Assembly: GCF_004354045.1 (NCBI RefSeq)
Contig: NZ_SMRT01000026.1
Span: forward strand, 1 to 63,462
Source of the DNA: Paenibacillus piri
GTDB lineage: Bacteria > Bacillota > Bacilli > Paenibacillales > NBRC-103111
Length of the DNA: 63,462 bases
Direction: 5' to 3'
Part shown: piece after piece, positions 26,122 to 34,435 of the stretch
Layout: each line of letters opens with the position of its first letter
Numbering within the stretch: position 1 is the first letter of the stretch
Made by a program: the position numbers and the translations under genes
Notes under the pieces: model-generated
Told to the model about the DNA's origin: nothing
What the model saw: only the letters and a program-made list of their open reading frames with translations
The model's database searches: none

Positions 26122-26195
26122 TAGCGGCAGAGGGGATCGAACCCCCGACCTTACGGGTATGAACCGTACGCTCTAGCCAGCTGAGCTACGCCGCC
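26122..26195 (-). tRNA. tRNA-Met (CAU), elongator type
   Basis: A 74-nt cloverleaf reads on the minus strand: acceptor GGCGGCG, D-arm GCTCAGCTGGCTAGAGC, anticodon stem TACGG/CCGTA with loop TTCATAC (CAU), and T-arm GGGGGTTCGATCCCC. The anticodon stem lacks the three G-C pairs of initiators, so it is the elongator. CCA is not encoded. B. subtilis also has a Met tRNA between yabR and spoIIE. Confidence 0.96.
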
Positions 26196-26207
26196 ACAAC
26201 AAGCATG

Positions 26208-26236
26208 AGTATATAATGCCTCATCCGTTTTGTCAA
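26208..26236 (-). promoter_or_regulatory. tRNA-Met promoter (SigA)
   Basis: On the minus strand TTGACA (26236-26231), 17 bp, TATACT (26213-26208), just upstream of the tRNA. Confidence 0.9.
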
Positions 26237-26273
26237 GCTGATCGGACAATGCTCGGTGAAGGCACGTATAACT

Positions 26274-26309
26274 AAAAAGCCGTACGAACGATTCCCCGTT
26301 CATACGGCT
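26274..26309 (-). terminator. Terminator after yabR
   Basis: On the minus strand AGCCGTATGAACG pairs with CGTTCGTACGGCT (one mismatch-level wobble), 6-nt loop, then TTTTT. Confidence 0.87.
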
Positions 26310-26323
26310 GAAATATGCTATGG

Positions 26324-26845
26324 TTAATCGCGTCTGGCGCCTCGGCCTCCACGTTTCCCCTCGGTGTTCTTCTTCAGGGACGAGATGCGTTCTTCGCTGT
26401 CTTTCAGAAAACGCGATACTTTATCTTCGAATGTCAATTTGCCAGCAGGAGGCTTGCCTCCACGACCCCCGCGGTCTCCACCGCGTCCGCCGCCGCCGAA
26501 TCCGCCACGACCGGTTTCGCTTCTTCCGCCGCCAAAACCGCCGCCAGCTCCAGGTCCGCCAGGTCCGCCACCTTGTCTTTCAAAACGAGCGGGCTTCGCT
26601 TCCACCGGCTTATCAACCGCTTGCTTGATTGATAGACCGATTTTGCCGTCCTTATCCACATTAATCACTTTGACGGTAACCATGTCATTCAACTTCAGAT
26701 GGTCGTTGACATCCTTAACATAGTTATCTGCTATCTCTGAGATATGCACTAGGCCCGTACCGCCCTCAGGTAGCTCCACAAACGCCCCAAAGTGAGTAAT
26801 GCCCGTAACCTTTCCTTCCAGCTTGCTGCCCACTTCAATTGCCAT
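26324..26845 (-). CDS. S1-domain RNA-binding protein with glycine/RGG-rich region (YabR-like)
   Basis: An S1 domain (residues 1-75; GSKLEGKVTGITHFGAFVEL, GLVHISEIAD) resembles polynucleotide phosphorylase and S1 repeats and should bind RNA. Residues 91-130 are an arginine/glycine stretch with FGGG and RGG repeats, then a conserved C-terminal tail (FEDKVSRFLKDSEERISSLK) follows. YabR of B. subtilis (about 130 residues) lacks most of the glycine block, making this one 173 long. GGGAGGAA precedes the ATG. Confidence 0.9.
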   Translation of the reverse strand: MAIEVGSKLEGKVTGITHFGAFVELPEGGTGLVHISEIADNYVKDVNDHLKLNDMVTVKVINVDKDGKIGLSIKQAVDKPVEAKPARFERQGGGPGGPGAGGGFGGGRSETGRGGFGGGGRGGDRGGRGGKPPAGKLTFEDKVSRFLKDSEERISSLKKNTEGKRGGRGARRD

Positions 26846-26951
26846 AAAGTAAAATGTTCCTCCCTTAAATAGTTAACGAAAACCCTGACATGCCGATTAT
26901 AACGTACAGCTACAATATGGTCAACAAAAGCTTTGATAGCGCTGTCGCGCC

Positions 26952-27284
26952 CTACTTCTTTTGTTCCTTGGGTACATAAAACAGGATTTCCCCCTGCTTG
27001 ATATAGTGCAGCTCCTTACGGATTTTTTGCTCCACGTATTCGGGATCGTTCAATCGGACGACTTCGCGCTTCGTATTCTCGTTGATCAGCTTCGCCTCAT
27101 TCAGCTTCTCTTCCAACGCGGCTACTTTCTCGCCACGATCATTGATTTTACCGATTTGATTCCACAGGGTGACTCCCGCCCAGCTCAAAAAACAGCCTAA
27201 AACAATCATCACCAACCGGCGTCTCCGGTATGAGCCTTTGTTGGAAGGCTTCGCACTGCTGCTTGCCTTGGAGGCAGAACTCAT
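26952..27284 (-). CDS. divIC: Septum formation initiator / cell-division protein DivIC
   Basis: A bitopic division protein of 110 residues: basic N-terminal cytoplasmic tail, one membrane helix (about 24-42), an extracytoplasmic coiled coil (about 48-78) and the conserved NDPEYVEQKIRKELHYIKQGEILFYV. It forms a complex with FtsL and DivIB at the septum. It follows yabQ, as in B. subtilis. Confidence 0.92.
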   Translation of the reverse strand: MSSASKASSSAKPSNKGSYRRRRLVMIVLGCFLSWAGVTLWNQIGKINDRGEKVAALEEKLNEAKLINENTKREVVRLNDPEYVEQKIRKELHYIKQGEILFYVPKEQKK

Positions 27285-27299
27285 AACTGCAAAATCCTC

Positions 27300-27878
27300 C
27301 TACGTCCGGCCGAATAGCCGCCGAATCAACGACGAAATCGTCTGGCCTAATTGTTTTACCCATACAGGGACGTTTATTTTCCGAATCAGCGGCATGGAAA
27401 GCCACTTTAACAGTCTCCACACAGGATAAAGCAATTGTAACATAATTTTATAAAGGAAAATAGCTATGGCCCACAAAAATCCTAAAAATAGGATTACCGC
27501 CCGATACAACCATACAGCCGGCGTAATGATAAAAATTTCGATCGTCCGCTTCACGATGCGGATCAACGCGCGGACCATACGGATCAAAAATAAAACGAAC
27601 CCAATGACCATCCGGCTGAACAAGGCGAAATATACGGCCACACCGGCCAAAACAGCAATGAATACATACATCCGCACTTGTCCCAGATTGCTCATGTACA
27701 AGAGCTTGAATACGAGCAGCGTTCCGATGAGCCAAAATGCGAGATCCAACAGGTAGTAGGCATACCTCGGTGCCTTCAGCTGGCTTGCAAGCACCCGGTA
27801 CAAATCAAACATACCGCCTAACGATAGTCCCCCCAACAGCATCATGCCCATCGTTACGAACTGCGTCTGCAGCGTCAC
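27300..27878 (-). CDS. yabQ: Sporulation cortex protein YabQ
   Basis: Polytopic membrane protein of 192 residues with about five hydrophobic segments, required in B. subtilis for spore cortex formation and made in the mother cell. The C-terminal third carries many basic residues. The GTG start overlaps the yabP stop as GTGA, so the pair is coupled. Confidence 0.88.
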   Translation of the reverse strand: MTLQTQFVTMGMMLLGGLSLGGMFDLYRVLASQLKAPRYAYYLLDLAFWLIGTLLVFKLLYMSNLGQVRMYVFIAVLAGVAVYFALFSRMVIGFVLFLIRMVRALIRIVKRTIEIFIITPAVWLYRAVILFLGFLWAIAIFLYKIMLQLLYPVWRLLKWLSMPLIRKINVPVWVKQLGQTISSLIRRLFGRT

Positions 27879-28159
27879 TTAAAGATCTTGCCCCACAATC
27901 CCTTGGATTTGCCTTGGGAATTGGTATCAACATAGGCCAGCTCGTTCACCAATCCTTCAATCGCCACCAACCCTTGCTCCAGACTCAAGTTTTTGATGTG
28001 CAGGTTCTGCCCTTTGATCATGAGAAATCCGCATTCGGTTTCCAGTAGAAACTCTTCACTGTCGAAACTCTCCACGTTCATGACGCCGGACACTTCGAGC
28101 AGTTTGCGGTTGAGCATCTTGATTTCTTGTCGCTTCACTTTTCCCGGCTCGATTGCCAT
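27875..28159 (-). CDS. yabP: Sporulation protein YabP
   Basis: A 94-residue protein of the YabP/YqfC family (RQEIKMLNRKLLEVSGVMNVESFDSEEFLLET...GFLMIKGQNLHI). In B. subtilis it is made with YabQ in the mother cell under SigE, and its exact role is unclear. GGGAGGG precedes the ATG. A CATATT motif upstream (about 28230) might be a SigE -35, but no matching -10 was clear. Confidence 0.9.
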   Translation of the reverse strand: MAIEPGKVKRQEIKMLNRKLLEVSGVMNVESFDSEEFLLETECGFLMIKGQNLHIKNLSLEQGLVAIEGLVNELAYVDTNSQGKSKGLWGKIFK

Positions 28160-28257
28160 GGTACGATCCCTCCCGGCAGCTTGTTGAAGGCTTGGGTAAC
28201 CCCGAACAAAGCTTGTTTACTTAAAAATATGGAGGGATGTCCAAGATTAGAACCAGC

Positions 28258-28285
28258 AAAAAAAGAGACTGAACGAATCAGTCTC
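28258..28285 (-). terminator. Terminator overlapping the rqcP stop
   Basis: On the minus strand GAGACTGA and TCAGTCTC form the stem, followed by seven T. The rqcP stop codon lies in the stem. Confidence 0.88.
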
Positions 28286-28562
28286 CCTGGCTTTGCCATA
28301 ATTCGGTTTTGTGCATTTCTTCTTTCAGCAGGGTGTACATCTTTGCCGCGTCTTCCTTGCGGGGCGACTCGGAAAGCAGTTCCACACGCACCGTCACGCT
28401 CTTTTGCCCGAATTGAATTTTCAACTCGTCGCCGATTTTGACGGCGCTGCTCGGTTTCGCATCTCTCCCGTTAATCCAGACGCGTCCTTGATCGGACACG
28501 TCTTTGGCGACCGTACGCCGCTTGATTAACCGGGAAACCTTGAGAAACTTATCAAGGCGCAT
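28278..28562 (-). CDS. rqcP: S4-domain RNA-binding protein RqcP (YabO)
   Basis: A 94-residue protein with an S4 domain in residues 1-60 (MRLDKFLKVSRLIKRRTVAKD...GRVWINGRDAKPSSAVKIGD). In B. subtilis RqcP works with RqcH in alanine-tail ribosome quality control. The ATG overlaps the HU stop as TAATG, so translation is coupled. The order HU - S4 protein also differs slightly from B. subtilis, where no HU gene sits here. Confidence 0.93.
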   Translation of the reverse strand: MRLDKFLKVSRLIKRRTVAKDVSDQGRVWINGRDAKPSSAVKIGDELKIQFGQKSVTVRVELLSESPRKEDAAKMYTLLKEEMHKTELWQSQGD

Positions 28563-28834
28563 TATTTTACCGCTTCTTTAAGCTTGTTACCTGCTTTGAA
28601 AGCCGGAACTTTGGACTCAGGAATGGCAATTTCTTTGCCCGTTTGCGGGTTGCGGCCCGTGCGCCCGGAGCGCTTGCGAATTTCGAATGTGCCAAAGCCG
28701 ATTAATTGTACTTTGTCGCCAGACGACAGCGCGTCGGTTACTTCGCCCAGAAAGTTGTTAAGAACGGTTTCAACGTCCTTTTTCGTCATACCGCTTTTTT
28801 CAGAAATGTTGTTGATCAGGTCTGTTTTGTTCAT
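28562..28834 (-). CDS. DNA-binding protein HU
   Basis: Small nucleoid protein of 90 residues with the HU signature GFGTFEIRKRSGRTGRNPQTG and the bending-arm sequence. It is a histone-like dimer that binds DNA without sequence preference. GGAGG precedes the ATG. The gap to yabN carries ATAACACAGTGTTAT followed by TTTTT (28855-28870), a possible terminator for yabN or an operator. Confidence 0.96.
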   Translation of the reverse strand: MNKTDLINNISEKSGMTKKDVETVLNNFLGEVTDALSSGDKVQLIGFGTFEIRKRSGRTGRNPQTGKEIAIPESKVPAFKAGNKLKEAVK

Positions 28835-28851
28835 GGATACTTTTCCTCCTC

Positions 28852-28870
28852 AAAAATAACACTGTGTTAT
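28852..28870 (-). terminator. Weak terminator or operator between yabN and HU
   Basis: On the minus strand ATAACA-CAG-TGTTAT is followed by TTTTT. A six-base-pair A/T-rich stem is weak, so an operator is an alternative. CAGGAAATTCCTG (28886-28898) is a second palindrome next to the yabN stop. Confidence 0.4.
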
Positions 28871-28898
28871 GTATTCTTTGTTAGTCAGGAAATTCCTG

Positions 28899-30395
28899 CT
28901 AGTTCATGTCGATTCTTAAAACTTTTTTTGCTTCCTGCCACAAAGACTCCATCTCTTGTAGATCAGTTTGGTCAAAATTTTTGCCCTTTAAACGCAATTG
29001 GCGCTCAATATAACCGAATCGCTCAAAAAATTTGCGATTCGCTCCAGCCATCGCTTCTTCCGGTTCAATCTTCAAAAAACGGGCCAAATTAACGACGGCA
29101 AACAGCAGATCGCCCAACTCCTCCTGCTGCTCCTTAAACGACTGTTCGGCGATCGCTTCCCTCACTTCCGCCAGCTCCGATTCGACAACCTCCAGCACTT
29201 CCTCCAGCCGTGTCCAATCGAAGCCGACGGCGGCCGCTTTTTTCTGCAGCTTGTATGCCTTCATTAAGCCGGGCAGCTCGCGCGGCACGCCGCTCAGTAC
29301 GGACAGCTCCGCAGGATCGACGCCCTTTTGGCGTTTCTCCTCCTGCTTGATCTGCTGCCAGTTTTGCAAGGCGTCCTCCGCATCCTCCGCCTGCATGTCT
29401 CCGAAAACATGAGGATGGCGGCGGATCAGCTTCTCATTTAAAGCGCCGATCACATCAAGCACGGTAAACCCGCCTTCTTCGGCCTCGATTTGCGAGTGCA
29501 GCATAATTTGCAGCATCAAATCGCCCAGCTCTTCGGCCATATGCTCGGGATCCGCTTCGTCGAACGTTTCCAGCACCTCGTATGCTTCCTCAATCAAGTT
29601 TTTGCGCAAGGACTGATGGGTTTGTTCGCGGTCCCAAGGGCAGCCCTCCGGACTGCGCAAAATGGCGACAATTTCGTGAAGTCGGGCGAACGTCCGGTTG
29701 CGCAGCCGGTCCTCGTCGGAACGGGGCACCCATACAAGCGATAAATTGCCGTAATCCTGGAGATGGTCGAGCTCGTACAGCGGGATGCGGTGAATCCGCT
29801 CCTCGTCCGCTACGCCTAATGCATGTCCGACAACGACCTCCAGATCGTCCGGATACAGCTCCATCAGCGTCAGCTTGACGTCGGAGGCGGTAAACGTGTC
29901 GTACACCTGGCCGATGACTGTATGCAGCTGCGGGTTCAAGCTGTGTACGGACAGATCGGTTCCGTTCAGCAGCTGGAAGCCTTCGATCGGATCGAACCCG
30001 AGGCGCAGAAACGCCTGGTCCAGGAAGCTTTCCCCGCCCAGCAGCTGCAGCGCCACGCCCTCCTGCGGGCAGCGGTCGCGAAGCAGCTGTACCGTCTTTT
30101 CGGCCACCATCGGATGGCCGGGCACCGCGTATACGACGGGCGCGGACGAGGCTTTGGCCGCAGCCAGCAGATCGCCGGCGATCGCTTCATAAACCTCCTC
30201 AAACGAGTCGTGGCGCTCGTACAGTGCATCGAACGATTCATATCCGATTCCGTTCGCTTGAAGCATAGCGACCATCGGATGCCGGTCGGTGCGCAGGCAC
30301 AGCTTGTCCGCCGCCTGAAGCTGCTTCCAGACGCCGAGCGTCAGCTGATCGGGATCGCCGGAGCCTAGACCGACGACGATAATTTGCGGTTGCAT
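28899..30395 (-). CDS. YabN: tetrapyrrole-methylase-like domain fused to MazG NTP pyrophosphohydrolase
   Basis: N-terminal SAM-methylase-like domain (about 1-220; IIVVGLGSGDPDQLTLG) and C-terminal MazG nucleotide pyrophosphohydrolase halves with the EELGDLMLQ and EELGDLLFAV motifs. The MazG part removes aberrant NTPs; the substrate of the methylase part is unknown. The open frame reaches 30482, but AAGGAGGC before the ATG at 30395 gives 498 residues, close to B. subtilis YabN. Confidence 0.93.
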   Translation of the reverse strand: MQPQIIVVGLGSGDPDQLTLGVWKQLQAADKLCLRTDRHPMVAMLQANGIGYESFDALYERHDSFEEVYEAIAGDLLAAAKASSAPVVYAVPGHPMVAEKTVQLLRDRCPQEGVALQLLGGESFLDQAFLRLGFDPIEGFQLLNGTDLSVHSLNPQLHTVIGQVYDTFTASDVKLTLMELYPDDLEVVVGHALGVADEERIHRIPLYELDHLQDYGNLSLVWVPRSDEDRLRNRTFARLHEIVAILRSPEGCPWDREQTHQSLRKNLIEEAYEVLETFDEADPEHMAEELGDLMLQIMLHSQIEAEEGGFTVLDVIGALNEKLIRRHPHVFGDMQAEDAEDALQNWQQIKQEEKRQKGVDPAELSVLSGVPRELPGLMKAYKLQKKAAAVGFDWTRLEEVLEVVESELAEVREAIAEQSFKEQQEELGDLLFAVVNLARFLKIEPEEAMAGANRKFFERFGYIERQLRLKGKNFDQTDLQEMESLWQEAKKVLRIDMN

Positions 30396-30483
30396 GGCAT
30401 TCGCCTCCTTATAAGGATAACTGAAATGTATTGCCGATACCGCTCGCTCACGCTTCGCCGAGCGGCAGGGGGAGCGCCGCATA

Positions 30484-32223
30484 TTACCGCAGCAGCCTTG
30501 TCCTGCGCAGCAGCGCGAGCGGCTTGCCCCGCAGCTGCGGAATGTGCGCCAGCTCGGCGGAGGTTACAACGCCGAGCTTCAGCAGCGCGAGCGCGTAGAC
30601 GAGCGCGCCTACGGCTACGCCTGCGAGCGCGACCGCGGCCGCCAAGCCCCGCGGGGGCAGGCTCAGCCGGAGCGCGCCCAGCAGCGCGGGCAGGCCGTGC
30701 GTCACGGCGAGCAGGGCCGCGGTCATCAAGCCGATGCACAGCAGCGGTTTGATGACCGCGCGGCCGACCGCCGGCGTGACGCCCGTCGCGCGCAGCGCGT
30801 GGGCGAGCGCGAGACCGCCCGCGAGCGCATAGGCGGCCACCGCCGCGGCTGCGGCGCCATCGATGCCCCAGCGGGGCACGAGGGCGGCGTTCGCCGCGAC
30901 TTTGACCGCCGCCGCGGCGAGCAGGTAGAGCGCCGGCGCCGCCACGGCGCCGAAGCCCTGCAAAATGCTGCCCGCGATAATGTTCAGCGTGCTGAACAGC
31001 GCGGTATATGCGAGGATCGCCATCGACATCGATCCTTCCGCGCTCTTGAACAGCATCATGTTGATCGGTTCGGCCAGCACGGACAATCCGACCGAGGCGG
31101 CCAATCCGATCAGCCACGTGATCCGCAGCGACATCACGGTACGGCCGAGCAGCAGCGCGGCATCCCCCTTGTACTTGGCCTCCGCTATGGCAGGGACTAG
31201 CGCGGCCGACATCGAGGAGGCGATCATCGCCACCAGCTGCACAAGAGGGAGCCCGTGATTATACAAGCCGAATTGATACAGCGCTCCGCTTTCGTCAAGT
31301 CCGTAACGCATCAACAGCCGCGGTACGGTGAATGAATCGACCATGGTCAGAATCGGCAGCGCAATCGTGCCGAGACAAATCGGCAGCGCATACAGCAGAA
31401 GGCGGCGCACGAGGCTGCCTGTCGTTTCCCTCTCATAAGGCGCTTCTTGTGTCTTCGCATCCGCCGCATCTACGGCGGGACGGGGTCCGGCGGCAGTGCC
31501 CCCGTAAAGGTCCTCCCGTTCCGCTCGAGTCTGGCCTGCCTTACGGCGAAGCCGTTCTCTCCGGTCGTAATAAAGCATGACGAGCAGTCCGGCGACAGCT
31601 CCCATGACCGAGCCAAATGTCGCGCCGGCGGCGATCCAGTCCGCTCCGTAGCCGTAATGGACGAAAAACAGCAGCAGGGCGAACATCGTCACCACCCTGA
31701 CCGTCTGTTCGAACACCTGCGAAACGGCTGTCGGAATCATGTTCTGATAGCCTTGATAATAGCCGCGCAGCGCGGACATTACCGGGACCAGCAGCAGCGC
31801 GAACGAGACGCTGCGAATGGCCATGCCGGTCTGCGTCGCCCCCATCAGGTCCGCCAGCCAGCCGGAACCGAAGTACAGGAATAAAAAAAACAGAAAGCCT
31901 GAGACGACCAGCACCGCCGCCGATACTTTAAGCACGCGCCGCCCTTCCTCGTAACGGCCCGCTGACGCATGCTCCGATACGAACTTGGACACGACGATCG
32001 GAAAGCCGGCCGTAGCCAAAAATAAAATTAAAATATAAAGCGGATAGACCGCATTATAGATACCGAAGACTTCGTCGCCCGCGACGTTTTGCAGCGGAAT
32101 TTTTTGCATGGTACCGATCAGCTTGGACAGCACTGCCGCTGCTCCCAGCACGGCTGCGCCCCGCAGCAGCACCGCTCCCGTTTGCCGCGCCTCTCGGCCC
32201 TGAGCCTGCGCTTTTTCTTTCAT
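30484..32223 (-). CDS. Polysaccharide/lipid II-type flippase of the MOP superfamily (YabM/SpoVB-like)
   Basis: Membrane protein of 579 residues with about 14 helices, resembling SpoVB, MurJ and YabM. The place next to yabN and spoVT points to YabM. It may flip lipid-linked sugars. AAGGGG before the ATG at 32223 fixes the start; the open frame to 32370 has no ribosome site. The C-terminal third (30484-30960) is markedly richer in GC and alanine than neighbours. A TATAAT lies at 32302-32297. Confidence 0.85.
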   Translation of the reverse strand: MKEKAQAQGREARQTGAVLLRGAAVLGAAAVLSKLIGTMQKIPLQNVAGDEVFGIYNAVYPLYILILFLATAGFPIVVSKFVSEHASAGRYEEGRRVLKVSAAVLVVSGFLFFLFLYFGSGWLADLMGATQTGMAIRSVSFALLLVPVMSALRGYYQGYQNMIPTAVSQVFEQTVRVVTMFALLLFFVHYGYGADWIAAGATFGSVMGAVAGLLVMLYYDRRERLRRKAGQTRAEREDLYGGTAAGPRPAVDAADAKTQEAPYERETTGSLVRRLLLYALPICLGTIALPILTMVDSFTVPRLLMRYGLDESGALYQFGLYNHGLPLVQLVAMIASSMSAALVPAIAEAKYKGDAALLLGRTVMSLRITWLIGLAASVGLSVLAEPINMMLFKSAEGSMSMAILAYTALFSTLNIIAGSILQGFGAVAAPALYLLAAAAVKVAANAALVPRWGIDGAAAAAVAAYALAGGLALAHALRATGVTPAVGRAVIKPLLCIGLMTAALLAVTHGLPALLGALRLSLPPRGLAAAVALAGVAVGALVYALALLKLGVVTSAELAHIPQLRGKPLALLRRTRLLR

Positions 32224-32378
32224 CCCCGCTTCCCCTTCGCCTACCAAACTTGTCCGTTGCCTTCGGCCGTTCTCACGGCACCGCTGCAATCCATCTATTA
32301 TATACCATCCAATTTGGCAAAAAAAGAATGCCGCCAGGAACGCGTCATTTTCCCCGCAGGACTGCTTCAAATTCCGTA

Positions 32379-32407
32379 TTGACAGACAAGGTAATTATCC
32401 GTACAAC
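32379..32407 (+). promoter_or_regulatory. Probable promoter of the iron lipoprotein gene
   Basis: TTGACA (32379-32384), 17 bp, TACAAC (32402-32407), about 110 bp upstream of the ATG at 32515. The Fur box begins 26 bp behind the -10. Confidence 0.65.
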
Positions 32408-32432
32408 GAAGCTGTTTATCCTTGGATAATAA

Positions 32433-32447
32433 TGATAATCATTATCA
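32433..32447 (+). promoter_or_regulatory. Fur box
   Basis: TGATAATCATTATCA is a perfect 7-1-7 Fur box inverted repeat (consensus TGATAATNATTATCA). It lies 68 bp before the start of the siderophore-binding gene. Iron repression follows from the family. Confidence 0.9.
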
Positions 32448-32514
32448 ATTATTGCCTTCGGCAACGAGCGCCTTTGTCAAGGTTGTGCAATTCAACTGAA
32501 AAAAGGAGCGATTC

Positions 32515-33522
32515 ATGTTGTTATTCCATACATACCGCCGAATGAAAAAGCGTTCGGCGTTTATTCTTACCGGCGTTCTAACCGTCAGCTTTCTCCTGGC
32601 GGGCTGCAGCCGAACGACCGGTCAGGAGGGGCGCCGCGGGTGGCGGTACCTCGCAGCCGGCAGAGCCGAAAGCCGCGGCGCAAGCTTATACCGTCAAACA
32701 TGCGATGGGTGAAACGAAAATTGCCGGCAATCCTGCCCGAGTCGTCATCTTGACGAATGAGGCACCGAGGCGCTGCTGTCGCTTGGCATCAAGCCGGTCG
32801 GGGCGGTCAAATCATGGTCCGGCAGCCCGTTTTATGACCATCTGAAAAAAGATTTGGACGGCGTCCAGGTTGTCGGCGACGAAAATCAGCCGAATCTGGA
32901 GGCAATCGCCCAGCTGAAGCCGGATTTGATCATCGGCAACAAGCTGCGCCAGGAGAAGGTGTACGCCCAGCTGTCCGCCATTGCGCCCACTGTATTTTCC
33001 GAACGGATCAATGCCGACTGGCAAAAAAACTTCAAGCTGTACGCCGAAGCATTGAACAAAAAGAACGAGGGCGACCAGCTGCTTGCCAAGCTCGACCAAC
33101 GAATTGCAGATTTCAAGGTAAAGGCGGGCGAGAGCTTGAACATGAAGGTATCCCTTGTCCGGTTTATTCCGAGTAAAACGAGGATTTACTACAAGGATAC
33201 GTTCGCCGGGTTCATGCTGCAAAAACTCGGATTTCCGCGCCCTCCGGCGCAAAATCAGGACAAATTCGCCGACGACGTGAACAAGGAACGGATTCCGGAC
33301 ATGGATGGCGATATATTGTTCTATTATGTATGGGATAACGAGAAGAAGGAATCGAGCCAGGGCGAGCAGGAATGGACGAACGAACCATTGTGGAAAAACT
33401 TGAACGCGGTGAAGAACGGCAAGGCGTTTAAAGTGAATGACGATATATGGAACTCCTCCGGCAGCATTATTGCCGCCAACTTGATGCTGAATGACCTGGA
33501 AAACATCATTTTGAAAAAATAA
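32515..33522 (+). pseudogene. Iron-siderophore ABC transporter binding lipoprotein, two compensating frameshifts
   Basis: The N-terminus (MLLFHTYRRMKKRSAF...) has a lipobox LAGC, and after frame correction the rest reads as a FecB/FhuD-type periplasmic-binding fold: HAMGETKIAGNPARVVILT, NEGTEALLSLGIKPVGAV, LDGVQVVGDENQPNLEAI, PDLIIGNK. A +1 shift lies between the lipobox and 32650, and a -1 shift near 32761 (a missing G in NEGTEAL). The two cancel, but the 118 nt between them meet a TGA at 32710. Either the gene is broken or the assembly has two indels. Plus-strand orientation and iron theme are foreign to this cluster. Confidence 0.85.
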
Positions 33523-33548
33523 TCGTTTTCATACAAGAGGGAAAGAGG

Positions 33549-33575
33549 GAGAGCGTTGCGCTCTCTTTTCTTTTT
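33549..33575 (+). terminator. Terminator after the iron lipoprotein gene
   Basis: GAGAGCG, loop TTG, CGCTCTC, then TTTTCTTTTT on the plus strand. Confidence 0.88.
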
Positions 33576-33597
33576 GTACGTACGGATCAGGCGCACA

Positions 33598-33648
33598 CAA
33601 AAAAGGGAGCCCTCGACCCCCTTTTCAGCTTCTCTGAGCTCTCCCGAT
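33598..33648 (-). terminator. Terminator after spoVT
   Basis: On the minus strand GGGAG...CTCCC with partial inner pairing (GGGAGAGCTC and GAGGGCTCCC), followed by six T, directly behind the spoVT stop. Confidence 0.7.
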
Positions 33649-34190
33649 TATTGCTCCATCTGCTTGGCTAAAAACCCGGCGGCCGTTTCCGCCATCTTCA
33701 TTTCCATTTGGCCCATTTTGACATTTTCATCCTTATTGAACAGTACGACCGATCCGATCGGATCGCCTCCGGCAACAATCGGCGCAACTACATAGGACGA
33801 ATACGTTTCGCTCACATCTTTGATGACTTCATATTGGCCTGAATTGCTTTCCATTGCGCTCTTCCGATTTTCCATGCATGATTCCACCAGGGAACCGATC
33901 TGCTTTTCCAAGTAATCCTTCTTGGACGCCCCGGCCACTGCAATGATGGTATCGCGATCCGAGATCATCGTAGTATGATTGGTGCTTTCGTACAACGATT
34001 CCGCATACTCCTTGGCAAAATCGCCCAATTCGCCGATCGGGGAATATTTCTTCAAGATGACTTCCCCGTCGCGGTCAACGAAAATTTCCAGCGGATCCCC
34101 TTCTCTTATCCGTAGTGTGCGGCGAATTTCCTTAGGGATAACCACTCTTCCTAAATCGTCAATTCGACGAACGATCCCAGTTGCTTTCAT
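33648..34190 (-). CDS. spoVT: Stage V sporulation protein T (AbrB-type regulator)
   Basis: Forespore transcription regulator of SigG genes. The 180-residue protein has an N-terminal AbrB-type swapped-hairpin DNA-binding domain (1-50; TGIVRRIDDLGRVVIPKEIRRTLRI) and a C-terminal GAF domain (about 55-180). The ribosome site is weak (GAGG at 12 nt). In B. subtilis it is transcribed by SigG, but I found no clear SigG elements in the 34191-34395 gap. Its neighbours yabM and prsA/mfd match B. subtilis roughly. Confidence 0.96.
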   Translation of the reverse strand: MKATGIVRRIDDLGRVVIPKEIRRTLRIREGDPLEIFVDRDGEVILKKYSPIGELGDFAKEYAESLYESTNHTTMISDRDTIIAVAGASKKDYLEKQIGSLVESCMENRKSAMESNSGQYEVIKDVSETYSSYVVAPIVAGGDPIGSVVLFNKDENVKMGQMEMKMAETAAGFLAKQMEQ

Positions 34191-34395
34191 AATTTCTAGA
34201 TGCCTCGCTTTCCTTGAAGAGATAGTTACGACTGGATGACTCAGTTGTATTGTTCAATATAGAGGGAATTGGAGTTGTAGCCATAGTATTCTTCGATTCC
34301 CAGCGGCTTATACATGTATGGCTAGCGGGCGTCAAACGGGCCGTCTATGTACTTGCTAGGTGACGCCGTTGAATACATTATGTCCATATTTGAGA
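34191..34395. other. Gap between spoVT and the prsA-like gene
   Basis: About 205 bp. It holds a loose inverted repeat (GGCGTCA 34328-34334 with TGACGCC 34361-34367) and no gene. The function is unknown, and a SpoVT or SigG site cannot be confirmed. Confidence 0.4.
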
Positions 34396-34427
34396 AATAA
34401 AAACAGGGTACCCATTCGGGTACCCTG
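34396..34427 (-). terminator. Terminator after the prsA-like gene
   Basis: On the minus strand CAGGGTACCC, loop GAAT, GGGTACCCTG, then TTTTTATTT: a perfect 10-bp stem. Confidence 0.93.
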
Positions 34428-34435
34428 GTAATATA

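Noticed and set aside
30365..31117. Long minus-strand frame, alternate to the yabM-like gene
   Set aside because: Arginine/alanine-rich shadow of a GC-rich gene, not protein-like.
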